Positions 21,845 to 34,860 of a DNA stretch of 64,000 nucleotides are shown here, piece by piece (position 1 is the first letter of the stretch; each line of letters starts with the position of its first letter). Source of the DNA: Hyaloperonospora brassicae (Eukaryota; Oomycota; Peronosporomycetes; Peronosporales; Peronosporaceae); NCBI GenBank assembly GCA_947650285.1, contig CANTFL010000014.1, positions 62,001 through 126,000 on the forward strand. The letters run 5' to 3'. The notes under the pieces were generated by a model. That model saw nothing but the letters and a program-made list of their open reading frames with translations, was not told the origin of the DNA and searched no databases. A program made the position numbers and the translations under genes.

Positions 21845-24800
21845 TAATAAGTAATAGAATCCTTACAAATATAGCAATGAACAAGATTTATAAGGTAAAG
21901 TTTAGTTGTGCTGGTCCGAGTGAATAATATTGTTGGTGTGGGAAAGTAAGGTGACGGAAGTTAATCCGGTACCTAATGCAGAATGCGAGCAGCAACCCGT
22001 CGCCTCAACAATATCTTTGCTAGTGTACATGCAGAGTTTCTATTACCTTGCCCACGTCGGCTTTCTAGTTATACTAAACTACAACGTGTGCAACCTGGAA
22101 ATCTCATTGCGCAAAAGATTATGCAGCCACTGTATTATCATCTTCTACAAATTCACTCGTACAATTGTGATGCATGATTTATAGCCATCAGGTGGACAAA
22201 GAATATATAAAAATTTACATACGCATTAAAGAATATATATCTCGACCTTATCTCTCATTAAAATAAAGTATCACGATATTGTAAGATCCCCTAATTCGAA
22301 ACGGTCTCTTACATGTCATTAGTAGCGTCTGCCTATTGTCAAGCTTAAATACGATAAATACCAGAGCAATAACTTCCTATCGCTGATATTTTGGTTTAAA
22401 GTGCAAGTATAGCGTTGAATCATGCACCACTTCGAAAGCAAAATCATCGCGTAGCCCACGGCTAAGATTATGTAAATGATCACAATATACAATCGGCTCG
22501 ACGAATAATTCGAGATTTGATTATTTCCTACTATAACACCCCTAAATCGTTCTCGTGAAAGTGACCATTTCCTTTGTAGAAATTGACGTAGTATGTTCGG
22601 CTTAAGAACATATCCAAAAAATTGGTCTGACCCTGATTGCATTTTGATATAGTTTGGTCAGAGCCATAGACAAGCAACTACAAATTCGTTGGACGGCATG
22701 AATAAAAAAACATAGATCCATCCTGATGTATCAATAATCTCAGCAACATATATACGACTGGATACCACGAAAAGTGGAAGAATTGTTGCATTCACACTCG
22801 AGAGGGCACAATCATTTTTAAACATTTACAAAGATCGGTCTAATTATAGGCTCAAAATGCAAAATAAAAAGAATGAAATGGAGTCACTGTTTAGAAATAT
22901 AGTCTTTAAATAGTTGCCTGTCGTTGGTCTACGATATTGAAATGACATACATCATATCGATATATTTGTTTATACATCAAGGCAGAAAAATGCTTATTGC
23001 AAGAAGCTTTGTGATGAACGCATTTACGTGTTCCTCAATATTCCATCGAATCGCACTTGCGAGTTTGTAATGCACTTGACAATGCCGCATTAGCATCAAT
23101 TAATCGAAAAGGACAGTCGACGTTCTGATGTATATATTGAGAAAATGAATTGTAATGGACTCAGGTGATACAATCTCGACTTACCAAACGTTCAATTTAA
23201 TCACTTTGACTACTCATTGGACGGTTGTCGCGCTGACGCTATGAATAAATATAGGCCTTTTTTTACACGTTGTACTATACAACATGCAGTCTTTGTCACC
23301 ATCATGGTTTAAGTAAAACTGTCAGCATCTCGGTTGGTGCGTCCTCTATATTGAAATGGAACGATTAATAAATATGCGTTACTTTACGCTCGCTGCGTGG
23401 TTACTGCCATTTTTTACGGCATTTTACATATTATGTATGATTGTCCCGTCCATGTGTTTAATTCGGTTAATATAGCATCTCCACGTGGAAATTGGCATCA
23501 GAACGCCGTAGTGAACGACTTGGTAACCCTAATCAGAATTGAATGAGCGCAAGAGGATCGGGATCGAAGATCAGATTTCTTCACATTGCTAATTAATCCG
23601 ATATCTTACATATTTGTATCCATGGCGTAAAGTACATTTAGTACCGTCTTTTTTTATCAGAACCATAAGTCAAAATTGGGAGGGTATTTTAAGTCGGTTC
23701 ATCATCCCACCCGCTTAAGTCGATATTGATTAGTTAGTTAACAATATACATGAAGGGTCGTCAAAGGGGTTTTAAAATACATGCCTATATCTGAGAATTT
23801 TTCGCGGCAGCAAATAGTAGCCTGCATATAACTGCTTAGTAGAGTTTTACATATATTTTTATATGTACATATGTATACATCATGAGATTGCAATGTCGAA
23901 ATGGATCAGTATCACTATTCCGTGCTTGCTTTCTCTATTTGGGCAAGTTGCTATCTTTTTCTTGGGGCCTACTTGTCGCTAGTCATAGTAACTTGTGAAA
24001 ATATGTTGGAGATAAATTTATGGGCTATACACATTACATTACGATGTTAACATAGAAATTAGCATGAAGACCGTCGTAAATATCATCGCAGCTCACGACA
24101 AGTTATATCATACTTTAAGGTAACACATAAGGAATTATTTTTGAAATGCGAAATAATTCGTAGCAAAGATATAATCGCTGAGATTTGAATGGCGCAGTCC
24201 ATTGCATCAGCTCATAGATCACGAGTCAATGATGTAATCAAATTCTAAGAGGCGGACAAGGTCATACTGTCATATTTGTACATGATATAGGTATTATTAT
24301 CTTTTACAAATATTTGTCAAAATTGAATAAGCATACATAATTAGAGTTCGCATTGACGATCATTTAATAGCTACATTTGTGTAAATTCTGATAGGCACTT
24401 CTGGGGTATACAAAGTTTAAGTTATATATCGATCCATGCGGTGAATTGAACAGATCTCTCGAATTTTGATATAGAAAGGGAAAGAAAATCCGATAAACAA
24501 CTACTCATTTAATATTATTATAAATATTATTAAATGCACGAATAACAAATAACCAGTTCATATTCTACGAATTTAATTATGACACGCCACTTATGAAAAG
24601 ATACACTATAGTGTTGGTGTTGTTGGGTCGGTAGTTAGCCATAAAACAAATATGTATTTTTTAACTGAATCAAAATCTGCTGAATTTTAGCTTAAGCAAC
24701 CCAGCGACCTGGATATCGTTCCCTTCTCCAATTTTAAAAACATTATCTCATTCAGTCAGTAATTAGCTTTCACGATCATTTCTTCAAATCCAACAAAAAT

Positions 24801-27800
24801 AAGTTTATATCTGGTCTTAATGTTTAAGTATCGTATACCTACAAAATAAGATATGTAGAATGCTTACCCTATTCACCCTCGTATTTGTAATCAAGGGTTG
24901 GTGTTGTCCGTCATCGATTATTCCCTCGCCCAAACCGACGTAAATATCCCGGCCTACTATGATAAATTTAAATTTGCATTCTTCATATCGCATGTAAAAA
25001 CTGATTCTTGCATTATAAATTTATACTCTGCCTATTTAAAATCAAATATTTACATTCCCCACAATCCTAAAAGCTGTTTCTTGTATCTAATGGTCTCCGA
25101 TAGTTCAGTTTATCTTCTTGGGGAGTATTTTAAATTGGTATAATGGTTGTTGTGAACTGATATTAGCTATATTGAAATAGCAACAGTGTAAAGTTACTCT
25201 GAAACCCTACGATATACATACAGCAAAGCTCGAAATGAATGATGAAAGAACAGTTCATTAAAAGCCATCTATAGCGTATTGATGTCTTTATACATACCCT
25301 ATACCGTAAAGAAGGATAGAAAAAAACTTAATATGTATTCTCACCTTTTTTGTGCGTCCTCGTTTATTGACGCTTTATTCACTTGTATATTGAATACGGT
25401 CTTTTGTGCGGCAAAACAACTAATCAAGAGACTTGGAATTTAACTAAAGAATATTTCTGCAATATGAATTAGCATTACCATTATCACGTAAAATACATCG
25501 AACAAAATTATTTCGTAACAAGTTTACCTCCTAATAATTGGCAAAGGTAAGTATTTAAAATTATTGATCTCACTTCTTCTAGACATTTGTAATTATCGGT
25601 AATCCGATAGAATAGGGATTTCTGATTGGATTCTTCAACCGCGATTTTGAAAAATTTCGATATAGTGCTTACGAAAGTGGCATCATGTGAGACTGCTTAA
25701 GAAAAAAAATGAATCGACAATTAATACCTAACTACCCGAGCAACACACATGTATTCGTCGTTTACAGAACAAACTTTAGTTAGCACACTCTCCCAATATA
25801 TTCACATGGTGATGTACCTCGCAAAGAAAATTGATTAAAAATAAATTTATCTGCTTTGCACCTAAATATATTATGTCAATAATTAACATAATTCTTTCTA
25901 TACTAGCAAACAAATTTAATAACGTGCTAACTGTACATGAAAAATATGATCTTATAGAATGGTAACTTAGCGATTATTACGACATTTTCACATTTAAAGT
26001 AGCGCTAGCGAAAGTGAGATAGCGATAAGATGCACTTAGGTACATCTTAGCATATTTAAATCAATCTAAACTTAGTTATACATATAAAATAACCGCTAAA
26101 GAAGCAAAAAAAGTAATGACGTAAAATGAGAGTCCTGGATAATAAAACATTTATATTGCGAAGAATAATATTAAGCTATATGTCACAAAGCTCGCACTAC
26201 TTTTTTTGATTTCGTTTACGTGATTTATGTTTAAAGTTCTGATATATTTGATAAACAGCGACGACTTTTTGATACCAATGGGCTCTCAGTACCTGGTAAA
26301 TATTTGCATATAGCCTGAGCGTTTTAATAAAAGTATTGACGCAACTATTACATAGAGCAACGGGTTTTTTAAACTGACTTTCGGAAATTTCTAGTATAGC
26401 GGAATGGACAACATACAATACTGGTTGCGCAAATCGGCGTCTACCTTAATCATCCACTCTAGAGAACGATTTTTTTTTGTATTACTTTGTAATTTTTATA
26501 CATCAGTTTACGAGCGCTAAGAGTGCATCGTATTATACATATGTGAATTAATATTGGCAAAAAATCACAAAATGCATCGATCGTCGTAAATTTAGTCAAT
26601 TATCACTCCTGATAAGGCGACATTCAAAGAATCTGCATGAATAAAGGGATCGTACCGCAATGACTCTAAGAGAGTACTTTTATTGTTTATCGTACGCTTC
26701 AGAGGGATCACAATTTATATTTTATGTGATTTTTTTATATTTTACTTATTTCATTTAGGAGAGAGAGCGAAACATCGCAATTATAGTTAAAGTGATACAT
26801 TTACTTATCCGTCCAGACTAAAACCTTTGTATAGCAACTGGGTACCCGTTTTTTGTCCGATTCAATTTCTCAAGCTTAAGAACCGAATCAATTTCTAAAT
26901 CCACTTCCGCACGAGTCCAGCAACTATAGATAGTGGAAGGAAATGTCTAGTAAGTTATGGGATGATGACCACATTATTATATACAGCGTAATAAACTCAT
27001 TTAAGATAATCTAGATTCAGCTATTTCAGTGTTTTGTAGTTCATCGCAGGATATGATTGAATACCGATATCAAGTTGTTGGTCAAGTAATACAAGGATGA
27101 TACAAATGCGAGGTTTCATCTAAGAGATAAACACAAATCGGCAGCTTGATTTTACTATACAGTACATTTTTCTGATCTTGCACAACAAGCAAAAATGATA
27201 AGGCGTTCCGAGAAACTTAATGTCGCAAGCTCATTAATCCTCATTGTAGCACTCATACAATCCTATCAAGTGAAATTGGGGTTCGTCGACATAGTGCATG
27301 GCTAATCGTTCGTGTATACAGAAAAGATGGTACAACATAAGTACTGTGATCATACTTACTATTTGCTGTTTATATTTTCTCCATCAGAGATTACGTTAAT
27401 ACTTTTAATTTTCCATAAAACGTCACCATTGATTCGTAAAGGATTATAATCTATATAAGTACGATGGCGCCTAATTGTCGACTGGTGCCCTTTTTGATAA
27501 ACAGCTTTGGTACCCGATACCGTTTACCACATTTCTGTTCTGTCCCAATGTAATCAATGGTAGTGGGATATACGGTATTCCTGATATTGTGCAACGATGT
27601 AAGTTCTGATTGTTTCTAGGCGCGATAGGAATTTATCTGTTGAAATTGAGAAATAGGGTATTGACACTTAGAAAAAAATAGTCCAGGCGAGTTATTAGGT
27701 TAAATTACGACAAATATTATATTGAACTTTTCGTTACGTCTCGCTTTGTCCGACCGCACTCAAGATCCCTTGTCGTAGGTGTCCTTGTAACCGAACATTT

Positions 27801-30800
27801 TATAAGCGTGAGAGACTTAGGATTGGACACATCTCAATATATTTGTGATTAGGGACTATAAACGATTACTTTGAAGAAAATAATCTTCGTCTATTCAAAT
27901 TTGATTGAGCACTCTCCATTGTATACTGAATAAAAATTAAAGGTGCCAATGACTACCATAAACAAAGTGGCCTCACGTGTCACCGTTCCATATTTTAATG
28001 TTCCTTTGCATAATGTAATCTACACCCAAGGCATGCTATTTTGATCAAAGCCCGCTCAAAGTCTTTAGGATTGCACCTCGTGATTAGACGGGAAGCGAAA
28101 GCGATTAGTAGATTGGCTTTTGAGATGGTGATGTAATTCACATCTTTTTGTAATTACACTAAATTGGGATCCAGTTATCTAGACCATGACCGGGTTCTGT
28201 AATATAAATATTTATATTGGACAGCTTATCGCGATCAGCCGTCCTTGATCTCAATCTTCTTGTGTTCCACATAATTATGTGGTCCGCGAAATATTTTAGT
28301 GTTATATGTGTATAATACTGCCGCGTTCGTGGGTACGATAGATTCGCAAAAATGCTGGACCCTTCGTCGTAAACATTCCTTAATGATCTCGCTTTAATGG
28401 TTACGCATATTAAACATCAGAAGCTTTCTCTCATTGACTTCGTAATTGAATATTTATTCTTCGGTGAATTTTTTGCTACAGGCTAGATCAATAAGTGTTG
28501 AAAAGCTAAGAGTTGGGTGCGATCGCGTAAGCAATATGCTCATACGAAATCTTAATGTGGACCATTTTCTATATTGTCATTGATTGACGAAAGCCCGCGT
28601 GTTTGTGTACCTCGCGACACTCGAAATATGCTTGTCAGGATAAATTTAGAGCGAGTTGAACATTACAAGCATTTTTCATTTTTATCTAGCCTAAATCTTT
28701 AAATGAACTTAAGTTTTTTATAACTACGACGGCATTTTTTACGCAAATGTGTCTGATACACTGCACTTGAGGACCGACTGGATCTCTATATCTAATGTTA
28801 TATAGTTATTAATTAAATAACCTTGGGTTCATCCCAGCACCATTGACAATTATAACATATAATATGGCAGGCGGAATTATTTGCTATATATTCGATATCG
28901 TATGACCTTTGGTCGACGGAGTAAGGCCGCTCGCTAGTGACAAGATTAATGTTTAGTTAAAAGGTCCCCTTGACATACTTGTAAGCGCATGCTAGTATCG
29001 CACTACTCATTCTATACCTGTATCTAAAACTTCCTTTTTAACAATGCTTTTGTTAATAATATATTTTGCGGGTCTACAAATTCAAATCCGATATAGAAAG
29101 TATATTACGTGGCATTATCAATATTGTATTTACCAAATCTTCATCTTATCTTGTGTCAATCAATTAATAACCGTTGCTTGTATGATACAGTAAGTTTTGG
29201 AGGGTCATTATCAGCGTAACAAACTGTGAAAAAATATATATACTAACATCAACTTACAATACTGGTACGTTAAAAGCATTAAAAATTTCCAAAAAATTGA
29301 TTTAGTGCAGCATATGGAATCTCAATACCCTATCTAAGCTAACTTTGATACACCGAAATAAATGGGATATTTTTTGATCGGATTCGTGCATATCAAGAAG
29401 CACTGAATGAATCATAAAAATCTGACGTTTAGAAGAGCTGGGATAACAGCCGACTGGTGGCTATAATAGGACTACCCAATCATGGCAGATTAAATGTTTT
29501 TATTGGCGCCTTAAAGCTTAGAATATTCTAGGGAGACATTAATCGAGATAATTCTTTTGTATAGATGAATATACCGTTAATCTTCGTATCGTAGATACCG
29601 CGTGTAGTTGTATGTCGAATTGTTCTGTATAAAAAAGAGTGATTTCACAAAGCCCTAAGAATCTTAAATATAGTATCCTTAGCTTCCTATGTATATGTAT
29701 AGTATGAAAAACTAAGAGCGTGTCCTAGCAACATGTTTATCTACATATTTCTTTTCAAGGCTGGCGCTAGACACCCGCATTTGAAATGCAAAAGAGTAAT
29801 ACACAGACTTCTACTCAACACAAACTCGGTGCATAGTTAGGTGTATATGGCCAAATTTAAGATAACAATAATGGGGGCTATCGTAAATCTCGAAGTACAA
29901 TAAACTCGTGTGGACATAATTTTTCAACGGACCCTGCAGCAGCTTATATTGTGAAATACATGGTAAATTTTGGTCGATGTTCCAACACGACCACAGCTTA
30001 GGAGTTCAATAAATGATAATTTTGATCGGTCAAATCGATAATAAAATCGCGCATAATGAAAAACTGTTTTCAAAGGCGCAGTGCTACCCCAAATACTAAC
30101 ATAATAATTATTGGTGAAATGCTGTTGCTCAAATTGTTTTTATCCAAGGCAGAAAGATAATTCGTATAGCTTGACATGATATCAATTCAAATCTCCAAAA
30201 ACACAAATTGCAACAAAGGAAGTGATAATTTAAAACGGCGCCGACGAAAAGTTGATACGCCCCACGGACTGAGCAGAATAATGAAAATTAGAGGTTTATT
30301 GTACAAAAATGCTCATTAAACGCATTGGTTATGTCTTGCTGCTTCAAGTGATTAGTAGACCATTTATCATCTACAACTTAGTTATGTATTTAAATATTTA
30401 TTTGTGCATTTGGAATGTGTGTGTCACCAAACAGCCATCTATTATGTGTGAAGACATAGAATGGTACGCTCATCATTTTTTAGCGTCGAATTAATTAAAT
30501 GAACGTGGATGTTTGCCGACCGAGAGGTGCTTAACAACAGTTTACAGTGTGCAGTATAGCCTATTATACGTTATTCAACATGTCAAATAATATATTCATC
30601 ATTCTGTCTATATGTGACCGATATGATGGCAATTTGTATTCTCCGTCCCCGTCGTGGTATGAATTTCGAATGAGCTATAACATCGTCCATGGAAGTTGGG
30701 CTCCGCTAGTTGACGAAATGAAAAGCTGGTAAATGTCTTTAATTATCTTTAATTGTGTATATGTACTACGAGTAAGTGCGATGATTCGAAAAGCAGATTG

Positions 30801-31820
30801 ATGGTAGTGCCACTAAGTCAGTATACATTACTTAGAAAGGATACTTTATTCATTCTGTATAGATGAATGCGGCTGCAATAAAACACAGTCGCTTCTGGAG
30901 GATGACCACATTATTGGCCGTAAGAACATCAGTTTATATTTTTGCCTGAATGGCATAACCCCAAACCAATATATATGGTTGGAAAAAAATGCTATAAGAA
31001 AATTCAAACATAAAAATAAATTGGTCGACGTGGAATTGGACCATACAGATGTCTTATATAAGCTGCGACCCTTTATCCAAACATTCTGTGTAAATTGTAA
31101 AAATAACATTACGATCCTTGAGAAGGAACTCAAAACCATAAATAATTTGTTATGAAGGATCAGTTATTGACGATTACATTCGTATCAGATTGGTGTTCAC
31201 TAGTCAAGATTGACGAAATCATTTGTTGAACACGTGCCTGTCCATTCATATCGATGATACAATTAGACACTGGATTTGTATCGACAAAGATCATATGCAT
31301 TGCCCGAACGAATTTTAATCAAAATCGATGGAGTGCATTGTTTTCAATGAGATGTATCGAGCGAATTTTTACGTCATAATCCAATGTATCACTAACAAAA
31401 AATAATAACACTCAAAAATTTCAAGAAAAAGAAATTTTATATAATAGGTGATGCTTGATCCATTACATAACAGAGACCTCAATATATAGATATAACTGAG
31501 GCTTAAAATTACAACGAACTATACAACATAAGCATAGCCATTTTTATAAGTCGTATAAGTACATGGTTTCTTTGCTAAAGGCACAGCAGAGGTTTACAAT
31601 GAAATCAAATTTTATACATGGCTCTCCAAATTTTGTTCTTTTACCAATTCACAAATTAAAACAGTCAGTAAAAAATTTTGCTAGCTAAACATTGCTACGG
31701 TACTTAATCGGATGCTGACATTACCAATTTGCAATACAAAATTTGGCTTGTCACATTGAAACTGTTTTCTGATCATCAATTGAGTAGGTATATTAATCAA
31801 TTCGACACATGTGCACAGGT
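21845..31820. other. AT-rich desert, second block
   Basis: Ten kilobases of AT-rich DNA. The longest ATG-started frame is 107 codons (22,319-22,642, minus), with one hydrophobic segment and no recognisable family. Overlapping frames at 21,930-22,184 are equally unassignable. From 23,000 to 30,300 only one ATG-started frame exceeds 75 codons. No RNA gene, array or transposon end was recognised. Confidence 0.5.
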
Positions 31821-32345
31821 TGTAACGGGGTTACACGTCGACTCGTAGTCGACAATAGGTGTGGTGCACACAAGGGATGGGATCCCTTTTAAAGTGATAT
31901 AAAAACACAGTATCAATTGCTGAAGACTGATGCCTGTCAACCATTGATTATCTTTTGAGAGTTTCATTTAGGACATTAGCGATTAGGCTAATTACTTTGT
32001 TTTTAGGTGTTCTTTTAGGTTAAAAGAAGAAATAAAATTAGTTCCCATTTTGATCCGATCGACACGTGCTTCTTTGAGGCATCTTGTGATCGTTTGAGGA
32101 GGTAGCAAAGCTTTGTTAAGACAGCCACTCTTTGTGCACTCTGTGCGTTTATTCTTTGAATCATTTGGCCCCCCCTGAAACAGGGACCGTAAGCTCTTTA
32201 AGCTTGTTGACTCAATGAGTCAAGTTCTTTGAACCATCCTTAAGCTCTCGGAGCTGTTGACTCTTTAAGTCAGGTTCGTAGAACCGGAGTTGCTCGTAAG
32301 AGCGTTAAGTCTTCCTCTGGCTTAAGGAGCTGTGTAGCTCCGCTA
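31821..32345 (+). repeat. Solo LTR of family A, copy 3
   Basis: It begins tgtaacggggttacac and ends ctgtgtagctccgcta, aligning with copies 1 and 2 over its whole length. It has an extra 17-bp palindrome, gtcgactcgtagtcgac (31,837-31,853), that copy 2 lacks, and a duplicated gagctgttgactc-type block near 32,250. No gag or pol follows, so it is a solo LTR. No clear target duplication was found. Confidence 0.75.
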
Positions 32346-33029
32346 AAAACGGCGTACACGAATTGCTGTAGCGTCAACAATATCTGTCACTACGTCGTGC
32401 TTGCTCCATATTATAAGTCGCTCTTTATTAAGGCGTGGTAATGCCATCAATTTCGTCAAACAGCCTCGTGAACGAGTTTCATTGCAGAGGCAAGCACTTG
32501 CTCTTGTTTATCACATTCTAAAGAATCAGAAGCCAACTACTTGGGATATGAAGAGTATGCGGCAATTGCGTCAAACGATGCAAATTCTAGCTCTTGCCAC
32601 TTGGCAGAAGCACCTGCCATGACGACGTCATGCAAAAGTACGAAACGGGTTTCCAGTGCAGCCGTTTCACAAAACTTTTGGCCTCTTCTCGAATACATAT
32701 AGCGTCCGACTTCCAAGAATAGGCTTATCGTATCGAGCTGCGACTGCTCTTTTCGCCTTTGTGATCGAGAATGGAAAAATTGAGGTCTTTCGTAGCGCAA
32801 GCTTCGCAAATATCGAACGCATCTATGTTATATTGATCACTGAGGCTATTGATGTCGCGGCAACCAAATATTGAAGTAGTCGACCACCAGCGGCCAAATA
32901 TTGGGACAATCGGACCCTTTAGCAGATTCGTGCGACCGAGTTCTCCTGTTCCATGTCATCGGCGCGGACAGGGACAATTCATGCTCGTGCGAAACATGTT
33001 GAATTGAAGATTTCTACATGGCACGAGAT
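32346..33029. other. GC-richer DNA, unassigned
   Basis: Open frames on the plus strand (32,401-32,622 and 32,656-32,874) and on the minus strand (32,537-32,809) overlap, and each has coding-like composition. None matches a family I know. It may be the remains of a gene or transposon next to the solo LTR. Confidence 0.3.
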
Positions 33030-33990
33030 AACACCGTCGAATATCATGCAAGGCACTTACTTGTTCGAGTTATGTACAAGGTGCTAATAGCAACTGGTAG
33101 TATAGCTGTGTAGGTGGCTAGCTACTGTCTCTTGTTTTCTAGATAAACAACAAAAACATGACGAGCGCGATCGTCACGATCCAACTCACGGAAAGTGTCG
33201 CCGCACTGCTTGTTGCGCTGGAACTGCTCCCATCTCGAATCTTGTTCGGAGTGGCGTTACTTGAGGACCTCATCGATCGGATAGTACTGTAATTTGTATC
33301 GAATGCATCGAGGGTGTCAGTCTGCCGCCAGACATTTGCGACAGGAATTCTGCAATCACCGAGATTTAATGCTCTCATCTCGTCCATGAATGCCACGCAA
33401 GCAGCGCTGTCGCAGTATACTTTGATCTAATCAACGAGAGCTTCGACAGGGTCGGAGTATGTCTGGTATCAGGATCCAATAAGCACTTGATGAATTGTGG
33501 GCTGGCTGCAAAGTCCATCATCGTTGACACGGGGCACATCAATTCTTCTATCATCGTGGCTTCGAAGGACAGCAGAAGCACGATAGCAGTCATTAATAAT
33601 GCCACCATGGGTAGCTAGCTGACTTTAGAGGTAAAATCGATTATGGGATTGTTGTGCTCACTCGTACACTAGATTAAACATATTATACGTCATCAACCTT
33701 TTTCCGAAGTTTGTCCTATCACACACAATTTCTGACACGGTCGACCGCACGACCATGCAAGCAGGAAGGTAAGCGACCAATTTAGCGACGTTATAGACAT
33801 GATTAGGATGGTACAGGGGCGAGCTACCTTATCCGAAATGATGCACCTGATCGAATCATTAAGCGCACGGTAGTTGATATTGGAGAGTAGCGCGTTTGTC
33901 GAGCGTAAGAAAGGATAGTTGGCGGATAATATTGCCAGCTGCTTCGAAACGTGCTCGCACGATCCACCCATCGTCTCTACTTCCAATTCT
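33030..33990 (-). repeat. Left arm of inverted duplication carrying the elicitin locus
   Basis: Read on the minus strand this segment aligns with 53,440-54,400. Matches extend upstream of the gene (gcatggtcg-cggtcga, gaagcag-tggcaatatt, caatatc) and downstream (cctt-cataact-gaacaag, tgccttgcat), not only over the coding part. Confidence 0.65.
33139..33608 (-). pseudogene. Decayed elicitin-like gene
   Basis: Minus-strand relative of the gene at 53,807-54,274 with the same layout: hydrophobic leader, elicitin-like domain, Ser/Thr-rich tail and hydrophobic C-terminus. It starts at the equivalent ATG (33,606-33,608). A single-base deletion near 33,425 (a gaagag codon pair becomes attag) shifts the frame just before the third cysteine; reading the downstream frame back across this point meets a TAG. 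Five of the six elicitin cysteines are still encoded across the two frames, but the sixth is now Tyr (T-N-Y where the intact gene has T-K-C). The tail D-G-S-S-S-S-A-T-S-S-A-A-T is nearly unchanged, so decay is fairly recent or similarity was kept by conversion. A functional protein is not expected. Confidence 0.85.
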
Positions 33991-34860
33991 GAACGTATGT
34001 ATTCAACGCAGTTGATCGGATGGGAAGAGTCCTTCCAACGTCCATGCTCTATATAGATAGCTTTCTCAGAAAGGCACCCGAAGAAGCGTGTATGCTGGGA
34101 ATGACTCAAATTACACCTGGTTAGTGCTTTATGACTAGGTATCTAAATGAGTGGAAAGGATGCGAGCGACCAAGATGCAGACGGACGTGTCTGAAACAGA
34201 TTGATGATTGCCAACATATAAGGTCAAATGCGTACGAAATCGTCGACTTCGTCGTCATTGAAGGTGGTCAATTTTGGGTCAATCTTTGACCTTACTTCTA
34301 CATGTCCAGTAATTTGTAGACATAATTAAACGTATAGTAGCATGTATTGAATTCGAATGAGGTTGCATAAGAACACCCGTATCATTATATTAGCATTACG
34401 CTGGCAAATGAAGGCACGCTCATCGCGCCGCTTGGTGGCGGAGGTTTAGCGCGTAATACACTCTCTTCTAGTGACGTTGCAGGCATAGTCATTGCCATAG
34501 TAAGTAGAATGGGCAATTATTACAAATTTAGATTTGCTGGTTAAGTGGCTGCGGCAAGCACAATGCTTCGACTGGACGAATTCGGTGTGTATCGGCACAG
34601 TCAATAGCTCATATAATTCTTTTTGCAGGCTTCGCTGCACACATTTCACCAAAAGTAAGCTGGATGATGATTACACTGTTATTCGACTAATCGGTCTAAA
34701 AGTGCCGGTGTAGTCTTGTCAATGCTATTTAAGTCTATTCCCAACTGAATGTAGTACCTTTAGTGACTATCCATCGTTTTTATGATCAACAAACGCCACT
34801 TTCTTTCTGATATGAAAAATTATTTCTGGTTAGATATATATGGATTCCACGTCAGTAAAT
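33991..34860. other. Moderately AT-rich DNA beyond the duplication arm
   Basis: The open frame at 33,693-34,109 (minus, 138 codons) overlaps the duplicated upstream region. The other copy of that region, at 53,440-53,760, does not keep it open, so it is unlikely to be a gene. A 68-codon minus frame at 34,446-34,652 is unremarkable. Confidence 0.4.

Noticed and set aside
31837..31853. Perfect palindrome gtcgac-tcgta-gtcgac-like in the solo LTR
   Set aside because: Too short to call a feature on its own; probably a local variation of the LTR start.
33693..34109. 138-codon minus-strand open frame upstream of the decayed elicitin
   Set aside because: It lies in the duplicated flank, and the other copy at 53,440-53,760 does not keep it open.
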